A DNA stretch of 7,563 bases from Gammaproteobacteria bacterium. GTDB taxonomy: Bacteria > Pseudomonadota > Gammaproteobacteria > Pseudomonadales > Halieaceae. Below the pieces are notes generated by a model. It had not been told where the DNA came from. It made no database searches and saw only the letters and a list, made by a program, of their open reading frames with translations. Below, piece after piece: positions 1 through 6,697 of this stretch. The stretch's first letter is position 1. Every line of letters begins with the position of its first letter. A program made the translations under genes and the position numbers. The stretch lies in NCBI GenBank assembly GCA_018222695.1, contig JAAEZV010000077.1:1-7563 (forward strand), given 5' to 3'.

Positions 1-1
1 G

Positions 2-655
2 GCCTCAGTTGAGCGGTCAGGCGTCCGCCCGATCGATTTTCTCGAGCAGCTCGGACTGCTGGGGCCGCGCACCCAATGCGTGCACATGACGGCGCTGGGT
101 GAGCAAGATATTGAGACGGTGGCCACTCACGGCGCGCACGTGGTGCACTGTCCGCGCTCAAACCTCAAGTTAGGCTCCGGTATTTGCCCGGTCCAGAAGC
201 TTCTCGATCGCGGCATCAATGTGGCCTTGGGTACCGATGGCGCTGCCAGCAATAACCGCTTAAACATGCTGAGCGAACTCCAGACCGCGTCGCTGATTGG
301 GAAGAGTCAGCACGGCGACCCGAAGGCGGTCGATGCCTGGACCGCTCTGGAGATGGCGACGTTACACGGCGCGGCGGCATTGGGACTGCTGGACCAACTG
401 GGCAGTGTTGAAGTGGGCAAAGCCGCTGACCTGATCGCACTGGATCTGTCCGGCCTGCAATACCTGCCGCGGCACGATCTCGCCTCGAGCCTGGTATACG
501 CCACCAGCGGCAACGAGGTGCAGTGGAGCTGGGTGGCAGGAAAACCTCTGGTTCGCGCGGGCGTACTGCAAACACTCGACTACACTGACCTCGCCGCAAG
601 AGCGGGTCGTTGGTCCGAGCAGCTCGGCGCTTTCCGCCAAACACTGGAGTCCTAA
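2..655 (+). CDS. mtaD: 5'-truncated MtaD-type amidohydrolase (5-methylthioadenosine / S-adenosylhomocysteine deaminase)
   Basis: The C-terminal 217 residues are visible; the start lies before the window, so about half of a typical 430-450-residue protein is missing. The fold is the TRZ/ATZ metal-dependent amidohydrolase. Visible landmarks are a metal-site histidine in the CVHMT stretch (nt 83-85), the [13 protein letters not shown] motif (about nt 146-184), and GTDGAASNN with the metal/catalytic Asp at nt 236-238. GKAADLIAL follows at about nt 418-444, the strand leading into the C-terminal beta sandwich. Family members hydrolytically deaminate methylthioadenosine, S-adenosylhomocysteine or adenosine in the cytoplasm. 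The next gene, 4 bp downstream, is ubiG, whose methyltransferase reaction releases S-adenosylhomocysteine, and this pairing is known from Pseudomonas. Exact substrate preference cannot be read from the sequence, and other TRZ/ATZ hydrolases remain possible. The N-terminal HxH metal motif is outside the window. Confidence 0.88.
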   Translation, partial: ASVERSGVRPIDFLEQLGLLGPRTQCVHMTALGEQDIETVATHGAHVVHCPRSNLKLGSGICPVQKLLDRGINVALGTDGAASNNRLNMLSELQTASLIGKSQHGDPKAVDAWTALEMATLHGAAALGLLDQLGSVEVGKAADLIALDLSGLQYLPRHDLASSLVYATSGNEVQWSWVAGKPLVRAGVLQTLDYTDLAARAGRWSEQLGAFRQTLES

Positions 656-659
656 CACG

Positions 660-1367
660 ATGCACCTAGATGACAACGTCGATCGAGATGAAATCGCCAA
701 ATTCGAGAAGCTGGCGTCCCGTTGGTGGGACCCCAACAGCGAATTCAAACCGCTCCACGACATCAATCCGTTGCGCGCTGGCTGGATTGACCAGCACGCC
801 GACGTCAAAGGCAAAAACGTGTTGGATGTGGGCTGCGGTGGTGGGCTGCTCTGCGAGGCAATGGCACACCGCGGGGCCACAGTCACGGGCATCGATATGG
901 GTGAGGCACCGTTAGCCGTGGCGCGACTCCATCAATTGGAGAGCGGTGTTGAGGTCGACTATCGGCAGAGCACCGCCGAGGCAATGGCAGCCGAGCAGCA
1001 AGGCACCTTCGAGGTGGTCACCTGTCTCGAGATGCTGGAGCATGTGCCCGACCCCTCCACCGTGATTCAAGCCTGCGCCGACCTGTGCCAGCCCGGTGGC
1101 GATCTGTTCTTCTCCACCATCAACCGCAACCCAAAGTCATTCCTTTTCGCCATTGTGGGCGCTGAGTACATTTTGAACCTGCTGCCCCGTGGCACCCACG
1201 AATACGACAAATTGATCAAGCCGTCGGAGCTGGCGCGCTGGATCCGTGAGGCCGGGCTCGACATGCAGGAGATGATGGGTATGACCTATAACCCGCTTAC
1301 CAAGCGTTACCGACTGACGCCGGGTGATGTGTCGGTCAACTATCTGATTCGGGCAAAAAAACCGTGA
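660..1367 (+). CDS. ubiG: UbiG, ubiquinone biosynthesis O-methyltransferase
   Basis: This 235-residue protein carries out both SAM-dependent O-methylations of ubiquinone synthesis (EC 2.1.1.222 and 2.1.1.64). Length and motifs fit the family throughout. The N-terminal signature [25 protein letters not shown] is at about residues 15-39. SAM-binding motif I, LDVGCGGG, is at 55-62, with the acidic ribose-contacting GIDM at 77-80. [11 protein letters not shown] is at 122-132, and the UbiG-specific [14 protein letters not shown] is at 175-188, a region linked in E. coli UbiG to membrane lipid contact. The ATG at 660 has GGAG at 646-649, inside the end of the upstream gene. The gap from the upstream stop is 4 bp and the stop overlaps the next gene in GTGA, so translational coupling is likely. 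Identification is firm. Confidence 0.97.
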   Translation: MHLDDNVDRDEIAKFEKLASRWWDPNSEFKPLHDINPLRAGWIDQHADVKGKNVLDVGCGGGLLCEAMAHRGATVTGIDMGEAPLAVARLHQLESGVEVDYRQSTAEAMAAEQQGTFEVVTCLEMLEHVPDPSTVIQACADLCQPGGDLFFSTINRNPKSFLFAIVGAEYILNLLPRGTHEYDKLIKPSELARWIREAGLDMQEMMGMTYNPLTKRYRLTPGDVSVNYLIRAKKP

Positions 1368-2038
1368 CATCACCCACAGTGAGCGCGGTACTGTTTGACC
1401 TCGACGGCACCCTGATCGATACCGCTCCCGAGTTTATTCAGATTGGCCTGCAGCTCCGTGCTGAGGCGGGTCTGGCACCGATCGATCCCGAGACTATCTG
1501 GCATAGCGTGTCCAATGGCGCTATCGGCATGGTGGAGGCTGCACTGGAGGTGCCCGCTGACGATCCAGCCTTCGAGCAGTGGCGGCAGCGATTTCTGACG
1601 CTCTACGAGAGTGGGCTGGGGGATCTCAGCCACCCCTACCCCGGGCTGCCGGAGCTGGTTGCCGGTCTGCACACAGCGGGGATTGCCTGGGGTGTTGTCA
1701 CCAACAAACTCTCGCGCTTCGCGCTCCCGCTGATGAACAAGATGCCCTTTGATCCTGCGGCGGGCGCGGTAGTAACACCGGATCACGTCGACCAGCCCAA
1801 GCCCGACCCCGAGTCGATCCTGCTCGCCTGCGAGCAATTAGCCTGCGATCCCGCCGAGACCCTGTTCATCGGGGATCACCTGAGGGACATCGAGGCAGGT
1901 CGGGCTGCGGGATGCTTCACGATTGCGGCGGCCTACGGCTACCTGGCCCCCGGCGAGCCTGCCAGTAGCTGGCAGGCAGACGCGGTGGCCGAGAATAGTC
2001 GTGAGCTGGCCGAGATGATCTCGGGGATGGTGTCATGA
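1364..2038 (+). CDS. mupP: MupP-type HAD phosphatase (N-acetylmuramic acid 6-phosphate phosphatase), phosphoglycolate phosphatase-like
   Basis: This is a 224-residue haloacid dehalogenase superfamily hydrolase. Motif I is FDLDGTL with nucleophile D12 and general acid/base D14. An alpha-helical cap follows (about 16-90), then motif II VVTNK with T113, the motif III lysine in DQPKPDPES (K145), and motif [12 protein letters not shown] (170-179). By sequence alone it could be called Gph (2-phosphoglycolate phosphatase). The position between ubiG and yciK is the one occupied by mupP in Pseudomonas, where the enzyme dephosphorylates MurNAc-6-P in the recycling route that bypasses MurQ. I therefore favour MupP, an inference from context. 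The GTG at 1364 overlaps the ubiG stop as GTGA but has no clear Shine-Dalgarno. A second in-frame GTG at 1379 would give a protein beginning just before [10 protein letters not shown]. The gene overlaps yciK by 4 bp. Confidence 0.82.
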   Translation: MTSPTVSAVLFDLDGTLIDTAPEFIQIGLQLRAEAGLAPIDPETIWHSVSNGAIGMVEAALEVPADDPAFEQWRQRFLTLYESGLGDLSHPYPGLPELVAGLHTAGIAWGVVTNKLSRFALPLMNKMPFDPAAGAVVTPDHVDQPKPDPESILLACEQLACDPAETLFIGDHLRDIEAGRAAGCFTIAAAYGYLAPGEPASSWQADAVAENSRELAEMISGMVS

Positions 2039-2790
2039 GTTTCGTACCCGATGACTGGCAAGCCTCCAGCAACGAGCTGGCGGGTAAAACAATACTGGTT
2101 ACCGGGGCCAACCGCGGCATCGGTGAGGCCGTCGCGCTCAGTTGCGCAAAACATGGGGCCGAGGTGCTACTACTGGGCCGTGACGAAGCGGCATTGGCCC
2201 GGGTGTATGACCAGATTACCGATCTGGGGTGCCCAAAGCCCGGCATCATTCCCTTGGACCTCAACACCCGCGACCCGTCACTCTATAGCGCACTGGCAGA
2301 TGAACTCTCCGCGGCAAATGTAGTGCTTGACGGTCTGGTGCACAACGCCAGCGTGCTCGGTGAGCGTCGCGCGTTGGCACAAACCTCACCGGCGAGCTGG
2401 GACGAGGTCCTGCAGGTCAACATGACCTCTGTGTTTCTGCTCACGCGCGCACTGATGCCACTGCTCGAGGCAGCCTCGGCCGCCTCGGTTGTGCTCACAA
2501 GCTCTGGGGTGGGGCGAAGAGGCAAAGCCTATTGGGGTGCCTACGCGGTGTCGAAATTTGCCACCGAGGGCTATATGCAGGTGCTCGCCGATGAGTTGGG
2601 CGCGACCAGCTCCGTTCGCGTAAACAGCTTGAATCCGGGAGCGGTCAACACGGGTATGCGCAGAGCGGCCTATCCCGGAGAACCCCCGGATACCAACCCG
2701 ATGCCCGACGCGTTGACCGATCGGTGGCTTTATCTGCTAAGTGATGCCAGTCGTGAGCTCAACGGACAGGCCTTAAGCGCGCAGAGCTGA
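2035..2790 (+). CDS. yciK: YciK-family short-chain dehydrogenase/reductase
   Basis: This 251-residue classical SDR closely resembles E. coli YciK (252 residues) in length and landmarks. Cofactor motif TGANRGIG is at 23-30. HNASVLG at 103-109 replaces the usual NNAG turn. Active-site N129 is in VNM. TSSGVGRRGKAYWGAYAVSKFATEG at 155-179 carries the catalytic Ser156/157, Tyr170 and Lys174, so the enzyme should be active. A basic residue, R27, in the Gly motif suggests NADPH may be accepted. The physiological substrate of YciK is, to my knowledge, not established. The ATG at 2035 overlaps the mupP stop in ATGA and has a purine-rich GGGGATGG just upstream. It is the last gene of the + strand block and ends 5 bp from the convergent rluB stop. 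Confidence 0.92.
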   Translation: MSFVPDDWQASSNELAGKTILVTGANRGIGEAVALSCAKHGAEVLLLGRDEAALARVYDQITDLGCPKPGIIPLDLNTRDPSLYSALADELSAANVVLDGLVHNASVLGERRALAQTSPASWDEVLQVNMTSVFLLTRALMPLLEAASAASVVLTSSGVGRRGKAYWGAYAVSKFATEGYMQVLADELGATSSVRVNSLNPGAVNTGMRRAAYPGEPPDTNPMPDALTDRWLYLLSDASRELNGQALSAQS

Positions 2791-2820
2791 AGCGCTCACT
2801 CGCCGCGTCGGCTCCGACGT
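2791..2820. other. Convergent junction between yciK and rluB, no recognisable terminator
   Basis: The two stop codons are separated by 5 bp (2791-2795). A perfect 6-bp inverted repeat, CGTCGG (2806-2811) and CCGACG (2814-2819), lies inside the last codons of rluB with only 2 bases between the arms. A weaker AGCGC/GCGCT pair (about 2776-2780 and 2792-2796) flanks the yciK stop. Neither is followed by a T-run on either strand, so neither is a standard intrinsic terminator. The arms in rluB also encode its Arg-rich tail, so the repeat may simply be codon-driven. Confidence 0.3.
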
Positions 2821-3683
2821 CCCGCCACCCGCTGTCCTTTCTTCGCGAACCGCTGTCGACGCTCAAGGTCCTTTTTGGATAACGACGCCACCTCTTTTGT
2901 GGGCAGTCCGGCCATCTGATAGATCACGTCTACGTCCCGCTGCGGCAACTCCAGCCACTGACCCTTTTTGAGCTTCGATGGCAGGAACACCTCACCGTAG
3001 CGGACGCGCTTCAACCGCGACACGGTGGTTCCCTGTGATTCCCACAGGCGCCGGACCTCACGATTGCGCCCCTCCATCAGCACGACATAGAAGAAGCGAT
3101 TGATGCCGTCACCACCACCTTCCTGAATGTCAGAAAATCGTGCCGGACCGTCGTCGAGCTCTACGCCGTCTTTTAAGCGCTCAAGCATAGGCTCGTCGAC
3201 CCGTCCCATGACGCGCACTAGGTACTCGCGCTCAATCGCATTTGAGGGATGCATCAGTGCATTGGCCAACGCTCCGTCTGTGGTAAACAGCAGCACACCG
3301 GAGGTATTGAAATCGAGGCGCCCCACCGAAATCCAGCGGCCACTCTTCAGCTTGGGCAGACGCTCGAACACCGTTTTGCGGCCCTCTGGATCGTCCCGGG
3401 AGCATACCTCTCTCACAGGCTTGTGATACAGAAGCACACGCGCCTGCTCAGACGCGTCCACCTCCAGCGGCTTGCCATCCAAGCGCAAGGACTGCCCAGC
3501 GCGAATACGGTCGCCCAAGGTAGCCACGCTGCCATCGACGGTGACGCGGCCCTCTTCAATCCAGCGCTCCATCTTGCGCCGCGAACCCAAACCCAGATTC
3601 GCCAGCACCTTCTGCAGTTTCTGGCCTTTGTCCTCGTCGATCGACTCGGGCGAATCAGTCTGTGCGTGTGTCTTGCTGGGCAT
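2796..3683 (-). CDS. rluB: RluB, 23S rRNA pseudouridine(2605) synthase
   Basis: This 295-residue protein of the RsuA/RluB/RluE/RluF family isomerises U2605 of 23S rRNA (E. coli numbering) to pseudouridine. An S4 RNA-binding domain lies at about 22-70 (QKLQKVLANLGLGSRR...GRVTVDG). The catalytic domain has VGRLDFNTSG at 120-129 with the catalytic aspartate D124, LLFTTDG, LMHPSN, and the family-typical EGRNREVRRLWE near 205-216. Resemblance to E. coli RluB extends through the C-terminal half, which favours RluB over RsuA or RluE. The end is a basic, disordered-looking tail (KKGQRVAGRRSRRGE). The ATG at 3683 lies inside scpB, giving a 29-bp overlap; the upstream GAAGA is a weak ribosome-binding site, so reinitiation from scpB translation is plausible. 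A start further inside would cut into the S4 domain. It is the last gene of the - strand block. Confidence 0.95.
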   Translation of the reverse strand: MPSKTHAQTDSPESIDEDKGQKLQKVLANLGLGSRRKMERWIEEGRVTVDGSVATLGDRIRAGQSLRLDGKPLEVDASEQARVLLYHKPVREVCSRDDPEGRKTVFERLPKLKSGRWISVGRLDFNTSGVLLFTTDGALANALMHPSNAIEREYLVRVMGRVDEPMLERLKDGVELDDGPARFSDIQEGGGDGINRFFYVVLMEGRNREVRRLWESQGTTVSRLKRVRYGEVFLPSKLKKGQWLELPQRDVDVIYQMAGLPTKEVASLSKKDLERRQRFAKKGQRVAGRRSRRGE

Positions 3684-4362
3684 CGTCTGCGTCTTCTAAT
3701 TCCGGCTGCTCGCCATCAGCCGTTGCGGCGTCTTCCGCTGCTGTTTCGGATTGAGAGGCTTCGCCTCCCTCATCAGGCTCAGCATCAGCGTCGGAGGTCT
3801 GCTCGGGTAATTCGAGCCCCAGTTCACCAGAGAGGTTATCGAGTTCCTTGATCTCCGCCAGCGGTGGCAACTGGTCCAGTGATTTCAGGTTGAAGTAGTC
3901 GAGAAACTGTCGGGTCGTTGCGTACATAGCGGGTCGGCCCGGGACGTCGCGGTGACCCACCACCCGCACCCATTCGCGTTCCAGCAGGGTTTTGATGATG
4001 TTGGTGCTCACCGCAACCCCACGAATTTCCTCAATTTCGCCCCGCGTTATTGGCTGACGGTAGGCAATGAGAGACAGCGTCTCCATAAGTGCTCGCGAAT
4101 AGCGGGCGGGACGCTCCTGCCAGAGCCGCCCTACCCAGGTCGCCAGATCCTGTCGCACCTGAAAGCGATACCCCGAGGCCACCTGCACCAACTCGTAGCC
4201 CCGGTCCTCGCAACGCTCCTCAACCGACTGGATCGCCGCGCGAATCTCTTCCTTGGAAGGACGCTCGTTCTCCTCAAACAAGAGCGCCATGCGCTGCACG
4301 GAAAGCGGCTCACCTGCCGCCAGCAGTGCGCCCTCCAAAATCTGCACCAAGCCCGCTTCCAT
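3655..4362 (-). CDS. scpB: ScpB, segregation and condensation protein B
   Basis: ScpB is the winged-helix (kite) subunit that dimerises on ScpA in the SMC-ScpAB condensin, which compacts and segregates the chromosome. With this start it has 235 residues. The two winged-helix domains occupy about 1-80 and 85-165. Signature stretches are ASGYRFQVR (62-70), WVGRLWQERPARYSRA (76-91), LIAYRQPITRGEIEEIRGV (98-116) and GRPAMYATT (142-150). Residues from about 186 to the end form an acidic, low-complexity tail rich in Asp, Glu, Ala and Gln that is probably disordered. I chose ATG 4362 because GGAG (4371-4368) sits 5 nt before it. The alternative GTG at 4368 forms a GTGA overlap with the scpA stop but would have the Shine-Dalgarno overlapping its own codon; it adds two residues. 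The 3' end overlaps rluB by 29 bp. Confidence 0.94.
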   Translation of the reverse strand: MEAGLVQILEGALLAAGEPLSVQRMALLFEENERPSKEEIRAAIQSVEERCEDRGYELVQVASGYRFQVRQDLATWVGRLWQERPARYSRALMETLSLIAYRQPITRGEIEEIRGVAVSTNIIKTLLEREWVRVVGHRDVPGRPAMYATTRQFLDYFNLKSLDQLPPLAEIKELDNLSGELGLELPEQTSDADAEPDEGGEASQSETAAEDAATADGEQPELEDADDAQQDTRTD

Positions 4363-4364
4363 GT

Positions 4365-5240
4365 TCACTCCGATTTCGCTTTGATGTGAATAGGGCCGAA
4401 GCCCTCTGTCTGAACCAGCTCTATCAGGGACTCTTTCATAAGTTCCATCAGCGCGAGGAATGTCACGACGACACCCAGGCGACCCTCCTCAGGCTTAAAC
4501 AGGGAGACAAAGGGCACAAACCCACCCTCCGCCAGCGTTTCCAGCACTTGCGACATGCGCTCCCGGGTCGACAGCGACTCCATCTGTATCTGGTGACTCG
4601 CGTACATCTCCGCCCGTCGCAGCACCTCTCCCAGCGCCAAAAGCACTTCCCGCATATCCACCTCGGGCAGCGGTCGCTCCAGACGCAGATCGGGCGGCGC
4701 CGCAGAGGCCTGCCACAACTCCCGCTCCAGACGTGGCATCGACTCAAGATCCTCTGCCGCCTTTTTAAATCGCTCGTATTCCTGCAGACGACGCACGAGG
4801 TTGGCCCGGGGGTCCTCCTCGTCGTCTTCTACCTCGCTGGAGCGCGGCAACAACATGCGCGACTTGATCTCAGCCAACATCGCCGCCATGAGAAGATACT
4901 CGGCTGCCAATTCAAACTGCATGGCATCCATCAGTTCGACATAGCGCATATATTGCTCGGTGATCTGCGCAACATCGATATCAAGAATGTCGAGGTTCTG
5001 GCGACGAATCAGATATAGCAAAAGATCAAGCGGCACTTCGAAGGCGTCGAGGAACACCTCAAGCGCCTGCGGGGGGATGTACAGATCTTTGGGAAGTTCT
5101 GTGACCGCTTCCCCCCGAACCATCGCAAAAGGCATCTCGCCTTGCTCCGGCCGGAGTGCGGGCATACCAGTATCTGCCGCGGGGTTCTCGGGCTCGCCTG
5201 TGGCGCCCTCCTCCGGGGCGTTTTCAGCAGAATTCGTCAC
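4365..5240 (-). CDS. scpA: ScpA, segregation and condensation protein A (kleisin)
   Basis: ScpA is the kleisin that bridges SMC heads and binds the ScpB dimer. From GTG 5240 it has 291 residues. The N-terminal SMC-neck-binding region runs over about 60-130 (ALEVFLDAFEVPLDLLLYLIRRQN, then AAEYLLMAAMLAEIKSRMLLP). The charged linker SSEVEDDEEDP is at 134-144. The C-terminal winged helix binding the SMC head is at about 225-285 (VVVTFLALMELMKE, VQTEGFGPIHI). Residue 69 is Val (codon GTG, 5036-5034) where the family signature FEGPLDLL normally has Gly. The start is uncertain: GTG 5240 has no Shine-Dalgarno, only TTCCCT before it. In-frame ATGs are at 5165 and 5135, and the latter is preceded by GGAGCAAGGCGAG and gives about 256 residues, closer to the usual length. 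Residues 1-35 are low-complexity. The end meets scpB; 15 bp separate it from yciO. Confidence 0.94.
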   Translation of the reverse strand: MTNSAENAPEEGATGEPENPAADTGMPALRPEQGEMPFAMVRGEAVTELPKDLYIPPQALEVFLDAFEVPLDLLLYLIRRQNLDILDIDVAQITEQYMRYVELMDAMQFELAAEYLLMAAMLAEIKSRMLLPRSSEVEDDEEDPRANLVRRLQEYERFKKAAEDLESMPRLERELWQASAAPPDLRLERPLPEVDMREVLLALGEVLRRAEMYASHQIQMESLSTRERMSQVLETLAEGGFVPFVSLFKPEEGRLGVVVTFLALMELMKESLIELVQTEGFGPIHIKAKSE

Positions 5241-5275
5241 AGGGAAATTATACCCTCAGGCGGCCTCAAAGTCGC
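5241..5275 (-). promoter_or_regulatory. Possible internal promoter in front of scpA
   Basis: A perfect TATAAT lies on the - strand at 5252-5247, in the 15-bp gap after the yciO stop and 6 nt before the GTG at 5240. With a 17-bp spacer the -35 position reads GCGACT (5275-5270), matching TTGACA only at the central GAC. Transcription would begin at about the GTG itself, giving a leaderless scpA mRNA from that start, or a short leader if the ATG at 5135 or 5165 is used. The -10 match is exact in otherwise GC-rich DNA, but the -35 is weak, so this is a candidate only. Confidence 0.35.
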
Positions 5276-5882
5276 TGACGTCACCGACGCCGCGACGCAA
5301 AATGAGCGGCGCGGGGCCGGTCAAATCAACCACACTTGTCGCCTCTAGTCCGCAGAAACCGCCATCGATAACCAGGTCCACTTCATGCTCGAGCTGATCA
5401 CGGATGTCATAAGGGTCGGTAATCGGGTATTCATCCCCCGGGAGCGCCAGCGTCGCACTCATCAGCGGCTCATCAAGCGCATGCAGGAGCGCCTGGGGAA
5501 TCGGATGATCGGGCACCCTGAGACCAATCGTCTTGCGCTTCGGTTGCACCAGCCTTTTGGGCACATCCCGGGTCGCCTCCAATATGAACGTGTAGGGACC
5601 GGGGGTGGCATAACGCAGCAATCGATAGGCGGTATTGTCTACCCGGGCATAAGTGCCCAACTCGGACAAGTCGCGGCACACCAGCGTGAAATTATGGTCA
5701 TCTCGCAAAGCACGGATCCGCCGGATGCGCTCCATGGCCTTCTTGTCTCCCAACTGACAGCCCAGCGCATAAGCAGAGTCCGTGGGATACACCACGACAC
5801 CGCCACGCTGAATGATGTCGACCGCCTGCTGTATCAGACGAGCCTGCGGTGTCTCAGGGTGGATGGCAAAAAATTGGCTCAC
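5256..5882 (-). CDS. yciO: YciO, YrdC/Sua5-fold threonylcarbamoyl-AMP synthase-like protein
   Basis: This 208-residue protein is close to E. coli YciO (206 residues), beginning SQFFAIHPETPQ like YciO's SQFFYIHPDNPQ. YrdC-domain landmarks are GGVVVYPTDSAYALGC (about 27-42), IRRIRALRDDHNFTL (52-66), PGPYTFIL (94-101), KRKTIGLRVPDHPIPQALL (114-132), a SATLALPGDE segment (about 143-152) and VDLVIDGGFCG near 169-179. The YrdC fold binds ATP, threonine and bicarbonate products in tRNA t6A synthesis. YciO is a paralogue of TsaC/Sua5 whose main in vivo role is less clear, so I do not claim it is the cell's t6A enzyme. The GTG at 5882 was chosen because it overlaps the rnm stop as GTGA, has GGGA about 6 nt upstream, and matches the YciO N-terminus. 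The open frame continues further upstream, but that extension (to 6014) is the shadow of rnm. Confidence 0.94.
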   Translation of the reverse strand: MSQFFAIHPETPQARLIQQAVDIIQRGGVVVYPTDSAYALGCQLGDKKAMERIRRIRALRDDHNFTLVCRDLSELGTYARVDNTAYRLLRYATPGPYTFILEATRDVPKRLVQPKRKTIGLRVPDHPIPQALLHALDEPLMSATLALPGDEYPITDPYDIRDQLEHEVDLVIDGGFCGLEATSVVDLTGPAPLILRRGVGDVSDFEAA

Positions 5883-6697
5883 AGTTGTTCCCAGACCCCC
5901 ATGCCCTCGGGAATCTGAGCGATCTCGACGCCCAGCCCTGCACCGTAGGGTGAGTCTCGGTGGAAGTCTGATCCGACAGACACGCGCAAGTCGCGCTCTC
6001 GGACCAATCGCCACAGGGTGTCCGTGTCACCCGGTCGTGGCCGACCATTAATGACCTCCAGCGCCACTCCGCCGGCGTCACGAAACGCATCCGTAAGAGC
6101 GCGGAGCCGGGTCGCCGTCATTTTATAATCTAGGGGGTGAGCCAATACCGCGAGGCCTCCAGCAGCGGTAATCGTCGCCACGGTGTCATCCAGCGCCGGC
6201 CACAGCATAGAGATATCTCCCGACTTGCCGCGACCCAGAAACCGCTTGAACGCCATTTCCTCGCTCTCAACGTGCCCCGCCAGCACCATCCAGCGGGCGA
6301 AATGCGGCCGACCTATCTGTGCGCCCTCTGCGACCGCCATCGCACCCTCCAACGCTCCCGGCATGCCGCTGCGATCCAGCTTGTCTGCGATTTTTTCGGC
6401 GCGCTCGCGGCGGGCTTTGTCCAAGCTCTCGAGGTGGCGAGTCATGACAGAGGCAGCCGGATCAAAGCCGAGCCCAACAATGTGTATGCCCGCCCGACCC
6501 CACTGGCATGACAGCTCTACGCCGCTGATTAATTCAAGTCCCGATGGCACTGACTGGCACACGCTCAGATACCCCGCGATCGTGTCGTGATCGGTGATCG
6601 CCATGCAGCGGACACCTTCGCGAGCGGCGCGATCAATCAAATCGCGCGCGCTCAGGGCGCCATCAGAAGCGGCACTATGTGTGTGGAAGTCGATCAC
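5879..6697 (-). CDS. rnm: PHP-domain phosphoesterase, RNase AM / 3',5'-nucleotide bisphosphate phosphatase (YciV/TrpH type)
   Basis: This 272-residue polymerase-and-histidinol-phosphatase family metallo-phosphoesterase has metal-binding landmarks HTH (H5, H7), SDG (D12), ITDHDT (D36, H37, D38), GVELS (E61), HIVGLGF (H72), IGRPHFAR (H132), LAHP (H187) and GSDFH (D244, H246), a full PHP set, so it should be catalytically competent. The E. coli homologue (Rnm, formerly YciV/TrpH) is a 5'-3' exonuclease that trims 5' ends of rRNAs and also acts on nucleotide 3',5'-bisphosphates. The GTG at 6697 is preceded by a weak TAGAG; it places the start two residues before the conserved DFHTH, as in short homologues. 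The reading frame stays open upstream to 6907 but runs into divergent yciB and has no family resemblance. First gene of the - strand block, overlapping yciO by 4 bp. Confidence 0.93.
   Translation of the reverse strand: MIDFHTHSAASDGALSARDLIDRAAREGVRCMAITDHDTIAGYLSVCQSVPSGLELISGVELSCQWGRAGIHIVGLGFDPAASVMTRHLESLDKARRERAEKIADKLDRSGMPGALEGAMAVAEGAQIGRPHFARWMVLAGHVESEEMAFKRFLGRGKSGDISMLWPALDDTVATITAAGGLAVLAHPLDYKMTATRLRALTDAFRDAGGVALEVINGRPRPGDTDTLWRLVRERDLRVSVGSDFHRDSPYGAGLGVEIAQIPEGMGVWEQL

Noticed and set aside
362..892. 176-codon open frame on the - strand opposite mtaD/ubiG.
   Set aside because: No domain, and it spans the junction of two real genes; shadow frame.
2806..2819. CGTCGG-CT-CCGACG inverted repeat as an intrinsic terminator.
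   Set aside because: No T-run on either side and a 2-base loop; it falls in Arg/Ser codons of rluB.
3249..3851. 200-codon open frame on the + strand opposite rluB/scpB.
   Set aside because: Low-complexity Arg/Leu/His composition and no family resemblance; shadow frame.
4089..5018. Long 309-codon open frame on the + strand opposite scpA/scpB.
   Set aside because: Its product is Arg/Pro/His-rich without recognisable domains, and it lies wholly opposite two well-conserved genes; typical of antisense frames in GC-rich DNA.
5883..6014. Longer yciO start at 6014.
   Set aside because: The added residues are the antisense-frame shadow of rnm codons; the GTG at 5882 matches the YciO N-terminus and gives a GTGA overlap.
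5900..6160. Searched for a tRNA, riboswitch or other RNA gene near the rnm/yciO junction and elsewhere.
   Set aside because: No cloverleaf or T-loop GGTTCGA-type signature was found; all of it is well explained by coding sequence.
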